From: Pachyseris speciosa
Taxonomy: Eukaryota > Cnidaria > Anthozoa > Scleractinia > Pachyseridae
DNA length: 64,000 nucleotides
Assembly: GCA_016490735.1 (NCBI GenBank)
Contig: JAEMWC010000128.1
Span: 1,252,300-1,316,299, forward strand
Direction of reading: 5' to 3'
Shown here: positions 33,405 to 45,400 of the stretch, one piece after another
Position numbering within the stretch: the first letter of the stretch is position 1
Layout of the letters: every line of letters starts with the position of its first letter
The notes under the pieces: generated by a model
Told to the model about the DNA's origin: nothing
Database searches by the model: none
Seen by the model: the letters and a program-made list of their open reading frames with translations, nothing else
Made by a program: the position numbers and the translations under genes

Positions 33405-33520
33405 TGGCTACAGACACCTTTTATAGGGAAATGACGGATCGAAACGCACCAATCAACAAGCAGAGATTTTTTAAAGAGATCTTCCAGCCAATAGAACGTA
33501 AATACTAATAGCCAATGAAA
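33405..33520 (-). promoter_or_regulatory. TATA and CCAAT promoter for the RPA-like gene
   Basis: On the minus strand CCCTATAAAAGG lies at 33417-33428, about 80 bp before the ATG. Upstream are three ATTGG (CCAAT) boxes near 33450, 33487 and 33513. Box type, order and spacing match a core promoter directed toward the disrupted gene. Confidence 0.5.
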
Positions 33521-36039
33521 AAGAAGGTGTTGAGGTAAACAACCTTTAACTTGTACAAACGTGTTCCGAGAACCAGTTTATCGAGTTGTACTTGTTTAAC
33601 GTTGTGATCACAATCTCTTCCGAACGTGTTCATCACGTGAATTTCTGCTGGTGATGCAATATAGCTTTGCTCGTGATAATCAGTTAAATGGTAATAGGCA
33701 ATCAAAGATGAGTTTTTGACGTGAAGAAAGTTGTACCCTACAAAGCTCTTATTACAACCTCTTTGTGGAGTTCTACTTGCATAATCCTGTGATCACAACC
33801 TGTTCTCAACAGGTTGACGTGATCATTTATTTATTACAATGATGTAATATCGGTGTATAGCTGATAACCAACTTCCAAAAGCATAAAGCTGAAAAGTATC
33901 TTGTTAAGGTGATCCTTTTTACAGGGACGTTTTTTTTACGGTTTATTTTCTTTTGTGACTTAAGCGTTTCCTTTCTCAAACGGTGGCCAGAAACATCCAT
34001 CTATGGACTCCAACGACGTGTATAGTTATTAGCAACAAATATATTCTTTTTGCTTAGTTCCTAGGCCTCCGTCTGTCTGTTCTTAGAGAATTATTTCCGG
34101 TCATCTCGTCCACGCTGTCCGCTTGAGCCACGTCTCCCAAAGGAATTGATCGCCAGGGCTTGGAACAAAGCCATACAGGAAGTAGCCAAGAATTATTACT
34201 CGAGCTTCCAGGAGCGCCCGAGGCTTAAAATGCCGTCCGATGTTCTTTTTATTCTTCTTTGTCGTCGTCGTCGACTTTCTCCACAAACCTCACTTCCGCC
34301 ATTTCTGCGCAAGTGCTAAGGTTAACAACAACTCACAACACCATATGCCTGTTGTCACGTATCGGAAAACATCGATTCACCTTGTGTCTTTGAAGTCTCA
34401 ACAACTAATATATTAAGAGAAGTGTCTATATGAATGTTTGCAAGTTCAACTGCGACAACAAACCTTTTGACATGACCGAACTTAACTCCATATGAACTGC
34501 CGTGTTTCCCCGTGTCTGCTTCATTGAGATGTACATTTTGTTGAATAACTGAAGTACGGGATATCACACACCCCTGAGACTTTGACAGGTAGTTTATTTA
34601 CTATTTTTCCACAATATGTCAATTTCTGGACATTACTTTTTGAATGATAAGCTATTAGGTTTTACTTGCGTCAATTGAAACTGCCCGCAGAAACGTTCCA
34701 TCTCAAATCTGACCCATTAGTTTAGCCACAGTACAGTTTCCTTTCCCAATTATTTATTTCTTTATTTATTTATCTATTCATTTATTTACTTATTTATTTA
34801 ATTATTTATTTCCTTACTTACTTATTTATTTATCTATTTATTTATTTATTATTAGTCATTTTCACATGTGTATTTTATTTACTGACCACCCGGCAAATAA
34901 TCCTCCTCAGAGGGGTTGCCGTACAGGAAGATTCATAGATAGATATTTCAAATCACCCTGGATTGACGTATTTGTAAACAGTTTCACTCTGCTGATTATT
35001 TTTCTCCTCACATTTCACCGAGACTCCATTAACGTTTATCCCCAAAAAGCCTACATCCTTCGATAAGCGTTTCCTTTCTCAGACAAACAATACATGCAGC
35101 ATGCATTTTAAAACCTCCATCCACCAACTCGGACGGCGGCTTAATCAAAGACCATTTCGACCCATGGCAGAGATCTCTTTTCTCTTGCACACTGAATACA
35201 AGGAAAAGAGGTCTCTGCTAGCAAGCAAAATCTTTTCAAGCTTAGCAGAGAGAAAAAATGTTTTGACACACCCAAAGAAAACTCCAGATCTTGCCATTTA
35301 ATTTAGAAGTAAACAACAACAGCTGACAACGGATATGGATGCCCACTCTCAAAACACTTTAACCAGCTTTCCTCGTTCATGAACAAAAAGGCCTTATGTA
35401 AACCCAAAACCAAACCACTACCTGGATAGTTTTCGAGAATCACAAAGAGTGCGTCCACCTTCTGCAGCACAAAAGTATCCAGAGTTAACGCTCATAGAGC
35501 GTCTTGTTTTATCTTCATGGACAAGTTGTTTGTCTTGAAAACGTAGGTCGCATTTGTCTTTGCTATAATGTTTTATTGACGTTTCAATGGAAGAAATTAA
35601 CCAATGTTGCCAAACTTATCTGCAGATGCAACCTGGGCCTAAGGATGAATATAAAGGAAATATTTGCTTGCAAATAGAATTCTTATGCTTCTTCTTCCCA
35701 TTGTGTACTTTTTATTTCTCTGGGGGCCTGGGACTTGGGGTGGCATTTATTTGGATTATAGTCAATACCCTTTAGGATACTTGTGCTTGCCATGTGACCA
35801 GGCTTCCATGCGAGCGTCACTTTGTTTCACCTTGACGGTAGTTAAAGACATTTTTTTTTGTTCATTCGAGGTGAGTTTTAGACCATTTGTCTTTATAAGA
35901 CGCGCTTTCTGTGTATATTCGATTGGGTTTCTGTTGATTTCGGTTTGGTCAATTCCTTACATTTTGGTTGCACGTGTGCGTGGTCGAATTCACAGTTTTC
36001 TTCGATTCGAATTTCCTTCTTTTGGTTTTGTTTTTTTCT
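33521..36039. other. No gene supported; possible tiny first exon at 34249-34302
   Basis: On the minus strand, GAAATGGCGGAAGTGAGG gives an ATG in good context at 34302 and a 17-residue frame (MAEVRFVEKVDDDDKEE) that stops at 34249. The start resembles first exons of DUF3504-type proteins that I recall from corals, but the evidence is slight. The segment 35850-36030 is probably the leader of the recombinase element that follows. Nothing else is recognisable. Confidence 0.3.
34748..34853. repeat. Degenerate TTTA tetranucleotide repeat
   Basis: About 26 TTTA/TCTA/CTTA units form a low-complexity tract. Confidence 0.85.
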
Positions 36040-36594
36040 ATGGCTAGCTCACCTCCTACCGTTCTTATCTTGGGCCATTCGTTAGTTTGAAGGCTAAGTT
36101 CAGACCTTAGATCCAATTTTGATGCACGCGCTACCGAACATTTTAATCTTTTGGGTGATGCCGTGGGCGGTCGTACTGTGAAGAAACTTTGCCTTTACGA
36201 CCTTGGTGTTGTTTCTGCCCTAAAACCTGACGTTATTATTCTTGAAATAGGCACTAATGTTCTTGTTGCTAACCATCCCGAGGTCATCAGTTGTGAGATC
36301 GATGATTTGGTTCAATTGCTGCTCCAATCTTACTCTGTACGAGTCATCGGTGCTTGCGAGGTGATACCTCGTGTTCGAGCGCCATTCTTCAACGCGGCGG
36401 CACCGATCCTCAACCAATATCTCACTGATGTTCTAGAGCTTTGTCCCAACGTTTTTTCCTGGCGGCATATGGGCTTTAGTAATCCCACCGTCAGTCCTTA
36501 CTTGCCATATGGCGTTCACTTAAACCCTCAAGGCCAGTATTCTCTTTATCGAAGCTATAGGGGAGCTATCTTGAAGGCTCTTAGGTCGCTTTGA
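36040..36594 (+). pseudogene. SGNH/GDSL-hydrolase-like protein, one internal stop
   Basis: ATG at 36040 starts MASSPPTVLILGHSLV and TGA at 36088-36090 interrupts. The frame then stays open to 36594, about 184 residues in total. Block I is GHS with the serine kept, block III is LEIGTNVL with the Asn kept, and the final block is YGVHLNPQG with the His kept but Tyr where Asp is expected. Family members are esterases; catalytic competence is doubtful here. It is the first gene of the recombinase element. Confidence 0.65.
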
Positions 36595-36674
36595 TTTTCT
36601 CACCTTGGCGGCTTCCATTTCTGGTATTGTTTTATAAGGCCCCCGTGCTGGATTTTATCAACCTTCATTTTAAG

Positions 36675-37200
36675 CCCTTGTTGCTCATGTTTCATTTTAC
36701 TTGGAGCCCTTGTTGCTCTTGTTGGTTTTCATTTTGAATTTGAGCCCTTGTGGCTCTGGTTTTATTTTTTATTTTTTATTTTTTTTTTGGGGGGGGGGCC
36801 TTGTTGCTACTGTTTATTTTGAATTAGAGCCCTTATTGCTCTGGTTTTATTTTATTTGCGGCCCTTGTTGCTCCTGTTTATTTCGAATTACAGCCCTCGT
36901 TGCTCTGGTTTATTTCATGTAGGGCCAATTGTTGCTCCTGTTTATTTTGAATTAGAGCCCTTGTCGCTCTGGTTTTATTTTACTTGGGGCCCATTGTTGC
37001 TCCTGTTTATTTTGAATTAGAGCCCTTGTTGCTCCGGTTTATTTTGAATTAGTAAGGGCTCTGGTTTTATTTTAATTGGGGCCCTTGTTGCTCCTGTTTT
37101 TTTTTTTTAATTAGAGCCCTTGTTGCTCTGGTTTTATTTTATTTGGGGGCCCTTGTTACTCCTGTTTATTTCTAATTAGAGCCCTTGTTGTTCTGGTCAC
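36675..37200 (+). repeat. 32-bp minisatellite in alternating pairs (64 bp)
   Basis: Units start GCCCTTGTTGCTC and alternate between CTGTTTATTTTGAATTAGA and TGGTTTTATTTTATTTGGG endings, about 16 units. A T-run/G-run homopolymer sits at about 36780-36798. It lies between the hydrolase and gag-like genes. Confidence 0.88.
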
Positions 37201-37318
37201 GGGCTGTTGCGGCGACCCTGTATCAGCCATGCCTGTTACTAAAAAAATATTGTTTACTGTATTTTGAATCTTCAGTGTTTGTTCTTGGTGCTTGTCATTG
37301 TTTCCTGGTTTTCTGCAG

Positions 37319-38230
37319 ATGCCTCCTCGTTGTTCACAGCGATCCAAGCGGCCATCTGCTAAGACCTTGGAGGCCTTGGTCTCCCCCCCTCTGCAGCGCG
37401 TCAGGAGACAGAGTTTGTTTGTCGATGGCAGCTCGTCATCCTCAACCCAGCAAACCTTCCCTTCTGCATGAATCGTTGGCAGCACAACCCGTGTCATGAC
37501 CAGCAACCTTGTTCCCTGTGCAAACCCAGCAACCTCCTGCAGCACCAGCAACCGACCAGCCGGCCGTTTTAACTTCACCTGCAATTGATCAGCTGGTGTC
37601 GTGGGTAACAGATGAAGTGACCAAGTGGTTGCAGCCTTTGCTTTCAAATTTAAGCTCAATGGCCCAGCAAGCACAAAGTCCCCCCCCCCCCCCACATCAT
37701 CTCACTCCCTGTGGAACAGTCCAATTCTTTACAGTCTTCTGGATCCAACATCCAACAAGTCCAAGGACATGCTGCCGTCCAAGATACAGTCACGATGGCA
37801 GACGATACAGACAATGTTCACGATGGCGTTCACTCAGTTCTAGCCTCCCTGTCAGGTGAGCAGAATTTGCTGCCGGGAACACAGCCTCCCAATGATGTTT
37901 TCACGTCTGTAACCCTACCAATTGACGCACGGGTTCCAGCTAAGATTCGGAGCAAAATCATTCAAAATGAATTTGTTGATTTTGGCTCCCTTCTTCTTAA
38001 TCCAGCCTTTGAGGACAAATTTCGTCTCACACTCCAACCCTCCCAGGAAGGCTCTTCTCCATCGTTAGCTCTTGAGCCAGTAAACAAAGCTAAATGTATT
38101 AGATCACTAGATGTTTGGCTCCAAGTTTTTCACATGTATGTGGGTATTTTTACTCCAAAGTATCCCCGTGAGGCGCCTCATGAAGTATGGGGCTACTATT
38201 CAGGATCTGGCTGCTAGGGGGCATAATTTG
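37319..38230 (+). pseudogene. Gag-like protein of the recombinase element
   Basis: ATG at 37319 follows the acceptor-like TTTTCTGCAG and begins MPPRCSQRSKRPSAKTLE. The frame shifts repeatedly: around 37440-37500, at the 14-C homopolymer 37680-37693, and at about 38165-38215. The best stretch, 37711-38160, contains DARVPAKIRSKIIQNEFVDF and LDVWLQVFHMYVGIF, continued in another frame by RLMKYGATIQDLAARGHN. I recall this pattern from the capsid-like region of cnidarian DIRS-like elements. Confidence 0.5.
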
Positions 38231-38235
38231 CGCAA

Positions 38236-38872
38236 ATGCTTAAATGTTTTAACAAAGTTGGCTTTGGCCTTGATAGTCGTCTTCCAATTACACTGCTCAT
38301 TTTAGATAAATTAATTTCAGTGGCACCTTCTTTGGTCGGTTCTCCTTATCAAATTTGTCAATTTCAGGCGATGCGTTCACTGGCATTCTTTGCATTTTTA
38401 CGAATTGGTGAAATGACTTCAACAAGTTGGCGCAGTGATACTTCTCCCTTACAAATTTCGCATATTAGTAAGCTGCTCAGCTCTTCAAGGGATCTGATTG
38501 CTTTCAAGGTTATTTTTGGTAATTTTAAACATAGCTACAATGTTCGCCCTTTTTCCATTTTTGTGTCTCGTCAGCAACAATCTTGCCCTGTTGAACTTTT
38601 GGCCAAGTATTTAGCAATGAGCCAGACCGGGTGCTCTCTTCATTACAGTGGATGGGGCTCCAGTTTCTAGATCTCATTTTTCAAATCAGTTGTCATCTGC
38701 CATACAGTTTTGTGGTTTGTCCCCCTCAGTTTACAAGGGGCACAGTTTTCGAATTGGTGCTGCTTCTCATGCTGCAGATAAGATGTTATCCGATGCTCAA
38801 ATCTGCCTTTTAGGGCGATGGAAATCTAATGCATTTCTTAAGTATCTTAGAACGCCTAGTCTTTGCTCTTAA
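38236..38872 (+). pseudogene. Tyrosine recombinase (phage-integrase fold), frameshifted
   Basis: The first frame gives LDSRLPITLLILDKLI, FQAMRSLAFFAFLRIGEMTS (first catalytic Arg) and FKHSYNVRPF. A frameshift near 38640-38650 moves to the frame with GAPVSRSHFSNQL, the box KGHSFRIGAAS (His and second Arg, 38741-38752), LGRWKSNAF and the nucleophilic Tyr in KYLR (codon 38843-38845). The R-H-R-Y order is complete apart from the break. It would integrate the element DNA. Confidence 0.8.
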
Positions 38873-38935
38873 AGCTGTAATTTTCTAACCATCCAGCGGG
38901 TGAAATTTGCCTCAGTCTACTCTTTTCTTCCACCT

Positions 38936-39211
38936 GAAGTATTAACTAGCATGGGTGGTTCCTCCTTTTGGTGTACCTGAAAATCTTCTTTCTTATTACT
39001 GGAGTAGGGAAGGTTAGTGTAAATTGTTCATTAATACAGGACTATACATTGTTGATCTGGGGCATTAGCTAGCATGGGCAGCTCTTGCTTTAGGTTAGCC
39101 TTGTGTCAAATACATCGATTAAGTTAAGTGAGGTGTCTAACCCTTATTTCATATGTTTGTTTAGTATCCTAATGTTGATCCGGCGCATTAGCTAGCATGG
39201 GCAGCTCTTGC
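38936..39211 (+). repeat. Terminal direct repeats of the recombinase element
   Basis: GCATTAGCTAGCATGGGCAG within a 38-bp word occurs at 39051-39088 and 39174-39211, about 123 bp apart. A diverged copy (ATTAACTAGCATGGGTGG) lies at 38941. Split direct repeats downstream of the recombinase are typical of Ngaro/DIRS-like ends. Confidence 0.65.
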
Positions 39212-39980
39212 CTTGAAGACCACAGTTACCACAGGTAGCCCACACAAAAAAGGTATACAGGTATACAAAAACAACTAGTGAAACAAAAAAGGAGAGAAAA
39301 GTAAATAACAGGTATATGGCAGCCAAATACAACATGCTATATTAATGAAAAGGTATCTTAAGCCTGGTTTCCATGTGATCTGTTTCCATATAATCACAGA
39401 CTTTTGCAACCGATCGCAAAGCCGACCATAGCCATAAAATTCGGTCAGTGGAAATGGCAAATGTACACTCGTGTTGTCGGAATTACAAATACTATGGGAT
39501 AGGTTTCAATCACAGATTGCAGAACTTTGGTTTCCATATGATCGCAGGATCGCAATTGATCGCAGAACTTTTTGCGATCCAGATTATGGTAAGATGGAAC
39601 TGTTACAAGTATATTTGTATGTACATATGTCTATCTGTATTAATTGTCGCTCAATGTGAAGGACAAAAATGCAGACTGTGAGACTAACTTTTCTGTCTAA
39701 CTTTACTTTAAAAGTTCTTTCAAAAGATCCCATTTCTTATTCTCCTTGGTGTAAGTGTACGGTTCAGTGTTATATTGAGAAGACAGTAGGGGGAGAAAAC
39801 CGTTAAGATTTGGAGAGGTTTCCCTAATTTTACAGCGCCAAATGAAAAACTTCTTATCTTACCTTTATCTTTAATCATTATTTATACACGGTAAAAATTC
39901 ACCAGGTATCCTAAAACCTAAAATCCTAAAACCTAAAATCCTATATCCTAAAATTACCTTAACTTACATCAATATACTAC
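39212..39980. other. MITE-like debris and a short CCTAAAA repeat
   Basis: GATCGCA words and two copies of GGTTTCCATRTGATC (39365 and 39530 areas) suggest a small element whose ends I cannot define. At 39906-39957 a (CCTAAAA)n-like tract lies within the probable 3' UTR of the minus-strand LINE that follows. No gene is present. Confidence 0.4.
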
Positions 39981-41075
39981 TTATAAACCTGTTTTCCATG
40001 AATGCCATAAAAGTCGTTTAAATTGATTTAATGAATCAGACTCTCTAATGTTACAGGGTAAGCTGTTCCAGAGGGTTGCACCGCTGTAACTAAAACTATT
40101 TTTCATGTAATTAGTTCTCGGAAAGGGGACAACAAGTTTGTTAACCGAGACACTCAGAGCATAGTTTGGTTCAATTCGCGATGAAAATTTAGATGTCAGA
40201 TATTCAGGAACCAGACCGTTTAAAGACTTGAAAACCATTTGGGCTTTTTGAATTTGACGTTGAGATTGCAAGTTTTTCCAGCTGAATTTGTGAAACAAGG
40301 AATCAACATCAGCGTCTTAGCTCGATGAAGTTACTACTCATGCAGCACGGTTTTGTAGTTTTTGTAGTTTATTAGATAATGTTTTGCCACAATTACCCCA
40401 GACTGGGCTGCAGTAATCAAAGTGATACTGAACTAGTGAGTTGTATATGCTGAGTATGGTGGATTGAGGCACAAGTGGCTTAACTCGCTTTATGGCTCTG
40501 ATTGCGGAAGCGATCTTTTTACACAGTTTATCAATGTGGGAGTTCCATGTTAGATATTCATCGATATATATTCCAAGTGATTTCACAGAGGAAACTTGTT
40601 CAATCGGAACATTATCAATGGAGAGTTCGAGTGTATCGGTTAAAGTACTTAATCTTTGCCTGGAGCCGATCAACATAAATTCAGTTTTTGTAGAGTTCTG
40701 GGTAAGTCTGTTAGACACAAGCCATTTGCTTAGATTTTCAAGGTCGTGTGATAGACTAGACTGAATTAGATGTAAATCTGAACCAGCATAAGTAATGTGG
40801 GTGTCATCAGAATACATTCTAGGTACGCTGAACGATAGACACTCAGGCAAATCCTTAATATAAATTAGAAATAACAGAGGGCCAAGGATCGTTCCCTGTG
40901 GCACACCACATTTAAGAGTGGTGAGGTCAGAGAGACAACCGTTAATGGAGCACCATTGTGTGTGATTGGTCAAATACGATTTAAACCAATCAAGAGTTTT
41001 CCCTCAAATTCCGCACCGATTCATTTTGGTTAGTAGTGAATGCCTTTTTTAAGGGTCCAGGGTTATGATGGTCTT
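39981..41075 (-). pseudogene. 5'-truncated, decayed LINE reverse transcriptase
   Basis: The minus strand from about 41075 reads DWFKSYLTN, CGVPQGTILGPLLFLIYI and YSDDTHITYAG (catalytic box YSDD; the usual form is YADD). C-terminal text follows (NSLVQYHFDYCSPVWG, QKLQNRAA). A stop or frameshift near 40338 precedes FHKFSWKNLQSQRQIQKAQ and LWNSLPCNIRES, ending at 39981. One stop (TGA) is also visible near 41010. It belongs with CR1/L2/Jockey-type LINEs but differs from the copy at 31.6-33.3 kb. Confidence 0.82.
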
Positions 41076-42477
41076 ATTAGAAAAATTAATAGAAAAATTA
41101 ATCAATAAGTGATATTGTTCTTATGATCTATGGGTAATTTTTTGCTTTATCAGTCAGGTTTTGTATATTTTGCTGCAATGTACACTATTGTATGCAGCAC
41201 CGTCAAAATGTGCCGCCTACAGTCAATTATTTTCCCCTTACTTCACACTTGGACTTCACTGTGAGTTCTCTAGCAGGCAAGGTTTACTGGCGGTTGCTGC
41301 CTACTACTCCAGCTATGTTGCCCACTACTACAAAACATTTTGACAGAGCTGTCTAAATCGTTTAGTGAAAAAAAGCCAACAACATGAAAACTACACTACA
41401 TGATGACCACATGATCTTAGCCAATTTACTACATACTATAGTTATCGCAAACTTTTGAAATAGCATGCTGTTAAAATGGGCACAATAGTAACTTCTGTTT
41501 AATTGTGAATTATGTTATGACCATGTTCTTGTTCTACAGTTTTCCCATAGCAATTGAATAACAAAACACTCTACATTTTTGGTGTAGCAAGTAACTTGTT
41601 ATTGTTAAGGTGCTACCGGAGGCTAATTTATGCATTTTTATCACACATGTTCGTTTATCATTTTTGTTGAAATAATCACTTCATTTTGATCATATTTTCA
41701 CAAGTAAAACGTCAATGTATGAAGTTTCTTAAAAAATCATTTTCAATCTGAAAGAATGAAAGGAATGTATGAAATTTGAGCTCTCAATAGGCGTGGTTGA
41801 AATCTTCCCTTTTCGTATTTTCCAATGTAGATTCAAGAGAATTCATTCCACTTATTTAAGCTTCGGCGATGTGATACATAGCATTGAAACCTCAACTCCT
41901 GTAGGAGTACGTCATGGGAAAGTCAAACCAAAAAAAAATATACCTGAAAACGTAATTGTGCAGTCTTTTAAAATAGGAGACGACACTTCGAGTCTCACAT
42001 TTGGAGACAACTGACGTACTCGCACAGAAATAGTTGTTCTCTCATGTAGTCTTTGTATGCCAAATTTCAAGTCCTTGCTATAAATCCACGAAGAGAAATT
42101 TCACTGAACAAATTCCCACCTTCACATCAGGATTTATTTAGTGTCACAAAAACGAGCCTGGACTGAAATAAATCAGCAAAAACAGCTGCCAAAGGATTGT
42201 ATTTGGTGGAAGCATTGTTTTGAATGCCGACAATCATGTTTACCAGTGGTAAATCGTTGTAAAAGGTCCTGCATTTGGCTCCCTTTTCCTTATACGGTGG
42301 GCTTTTTTCCCCGCAAAACCAATCAGGATAGGCGACTGTAAACATTGACACCTCTGCATAGCAACGGCACCCCAAGCGACACACCAGTGACAGCATTGAC
42401 AGATAGTGAGCAGTGTTTGATTGAGATCGAGAGAAAGATTCCAAGATTCAACACAAAGAGACAAGAAAATTATAATA
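41076..42477. other. No gene recognised
   Basis: AT-rich. Short frames at 41769-42014 and on the minus strand to 42444 have no motif. The last 100 bases may be the leader of the gene that follows. Confidence 0.4.
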
Positions 42478-45400
42478 ATGCCGCTGAAAAAGCGGCCAAA
42501 CTCATTCACAGCGAAGGCAGCGAAAGGTAACAAGGCTCGGGGATCGGGTTCACAGTCAAGAATAGTGCTAGATTTCGAAAAGCTTCGGGAAGCTGGCTGG
42601 ACCATCACACGAGAGGAAAGAATGTCTTCATCGGGACTAAAGGTCTACTTTCAGTACATAAATCCCGCTGGAAAGACACTCAAAAGCTCCAGAGATGTAG
42701 AACGGCAATTGACAGAAGGCACCTTAGAAAGATTCCAAACGATGCAAGAAAGTGAAAATGTTGAGATGAATTGAAATCAGAACCAGCGACCTCGAAGCTC
42801 ACTGATACTTCCTCCAAGGATCCTGATTACAAACCACTGCAAAAGAAATTTGACGGAGAAAAAAAGTGTGAGAGGTACGATTTTAGCTTGTATTTCAATC
42901 GTAAGTAGTCATAGATTCAAAACGTTTTCACGACTGTGATTATAAGAAAAATTGCTGCAGTTATGTCACCTCTTGTGCAACAAGTCGCGCAGCAATAATT
43001 TCAGAATGACAAATTATTAGTCTTACAGAGTAAACACATTTCTAAAAACTTACCTAAGGCGAACAAGCTAGTCATTCGCCAAAAAATCTCGCAATCAAAC
43101 CTCTAATTTGCAACACTGTTTGATGTGTCACGTTTCACACATGTAAACTTTAGTTTGTTTGAACTCGCATGTTTCTTTAGTACTCCAACATTGTAGCATT
43201 TGTATTGAGTCAAAACTATTATTAAGTTTTCTATATTCAAAAAGTTATTGAGAATAGCAGAATTTATGCTATTAATTTGTCTTGTTGTCAACTGTTTGAA
43301 AAGTGGGTCGTTTCTCACTTTCTGGAAATTAGGCAGAGATGAGGGTTGCAAAGGGTGGGTCGTGATCCCCTTTCACACACGAATTTGAACAGAATTCCCG
43401 CATCGCGTATACTTTTAAGAGAATTTTCATTCATAAGTTCACAAATACGTATCTATTGGTTCCTCTTTGCCTTCATTCCACACCACGCATAGACCCTTTG
43501 CTACCCTCAGAGATTCAAGTTGTTTGAGCCTCTTGTCCAAGTGAGGCTAGGTGCACAGTCTTTCTTATGGAGATTAATTTTAGTTGCATTTTCACAGTAA
43601 AGACTGTACACATGGCCTCGCTTTGTTGAAGAGGCTCAAAATAACTCAAAAATGGCCAACTTGGGTTGGTGCTGTCTAGTTAATTATTGTCCTTTTCAAT
43701 TCAGGATAAATGTCGCAGAAGGATTGTTTGTTGCAACAACATCCAGGATTGTCAATTTTGTCACAGATTTCAATCGTTACTTCAAATGTCCATCAGAAAA
43801 TGGAAAGTGTAAAGGTACGTGTAAATCGTCATTTTTGCATGCTACAGTTGTTATATTTCTTGTTCTTTGCCCTCACCCTCACCCCCATAATGTTTCTACT
43901 GGTTTGTCCCTTTGGGTTTATAGTTAGCTTATGTTTCTTCACTTTCATCGTTATATCACTAATTCACTCATTCATTTTTTTTATCTTTGTATCAGGAAAA
44001 CTTGTCCTTGTGGCCAGTGAGAAGAAAGGACTTGGAGGAGCTATGAAGTTCATCTTCAGCTGCAGTGGTTGTTGGAAGGAGACCCTGAAGTATCAGAGTA
44101 GTCAGCTTGCTCTGCATTCAAAACGTCATCTGGTGTGCTTAGCCCTATCCTTAGCTTTTTTCATCAGTGGGCATGGCTATGCTTCCTATAGAAAAACATT
44201 GGGAAAGGGTTTGGTTTGTCAGATAAGCCATTTTTGGAGGTCATTGACCTTGCTTTCCCCCATATACGTGATATTCTTGATGAAATGTGTGAGGAGGAAA
44301 AAGAAAATATGAAAGTCTTACCAGATAGCCAGTTGGGAGTTGGTCTCGGGGAGTTACAACATGCGATGGGTGCTAGCAGATCAGGGGGCATTTCAGCCAA
44401 AATTGCACCTTTGTTATAAAAAATTATTTGACAGGGGGTCTTCTTTATTATGGTCATTTATCTATGAGAGGGGCAGATAAAATCTGCAATGATGAGTTAT
44501 GGCAGGGTACGTCTCAGGCTGCAGAGGGAAATTTGGCACAGGTTTTATGGGGAAAAGCAAAAGATGAGGGGTTCATAGTAGAAGTAAACTGGCAGGACGC
44601 TGATTCATCATCAGCAAAAGGTTTTAGATACTCGTTCTCAAATGAACAAGAATTGAAGATAATGTTGTGTGGGGGTCATGTAGAGAGGGCTCATGGGAAG
44701 AAGCTATTAGAACTTCAAAGCAAAAGTTCCTTTAGTAGAGCATTCATCGACAGCCATAAGAAGGACTATCCTGAAATGGAGAAGTTGAAGTGTTGTTGTT
44801 CTGGGAAGAAGCACACTTATGTTGCCTCACGAGACAAGCCGTCATGTGGTTGCCTTAGCCCAGCTTTCGTTCAATCTGCAAAGCGCAGTCACTAGTGCGC
44901 TTTAGTCCAGGCTGGGAGGGATCCAGATAAATACAGAGAAACAATGTTATGCCTAGGGACATACATGAATGGGAGGGTGGCTCATGCCAATTTCATTTCA
45001 TCCCTTAAAGAAATGCAGCTGCAACGACTGTGCAAGTGATGTCAAGGGATTTTACGAGGATTTACAATGTGATGGGGAACCATATCATTCAGCTCATGTT
45101 TTAAAATGTGAGTTTCATGCTCTATGTTACGAAATAGAATGTTCCTCCAGGGCTGCCGAGGCTGAAAAAGTGATCGATCCCGGGTTGGGTAAGGGGCACT
45201 CAACCCTGCCTGAGTCAATATTTAGTGCTCTCACTAAGTTTAGGGCTAAGGACGTCAATTTATACCAGAAGCACTACTACGCATCAACAAACTTGGGCTT
45301 ACTCCAGGCCAATATCACATGGTGTTTCAGGAAGAAGGGGCCTAGATATCACTGGATAGTGGAATTGTATTCCAGACTGGGCTTGCCATTGCTTGATGGC

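Larger units (their letters stand above)
36040..39211 (+). mobile_element. Tyrosine-recombinase element with SGNH-hydrolase and gag-like genes, no reverse transcriptase
   Basis: Order along the plus strand: a GDSL/SGNH-like reading frame, a 32/64-bp minisatellite, a gag-like protein, a tyrosine recombinase, then terminal direct repeats. SGNH-type hydrolases and tyrosine recombinases are combined in Ngaro/DIRS-type retroelements, but no reverse transcriptase or RNase H can be read here. The gag-like frame runs into the recombinase at about 38230 as if an internal part were deleted. It may be an internally deleted DIRS/Ngaro-like copy or a Crypton-like DNA element; I favour the former. All genes carry frame defects. 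Confidence 0.6.

Noticed and set aside
31831..33417. A genuine 528-residue gene starting at 33417
   Set aside because: The start codon is GTG and the first 40 or so codons are promoter-proximal DNA outside the LINE.
36675..37200. CRISPR-like array of 32-bp repeats
   Set aside because: Units abut each other with no unique spacers; it is a minisatellite inside an element.
43710..44312. A 200-residue membrane-like protein
   Set aside because: It is a read-through of an intron and out-of-frame exon sequence; the spliced frame agrees with exon phases instead.
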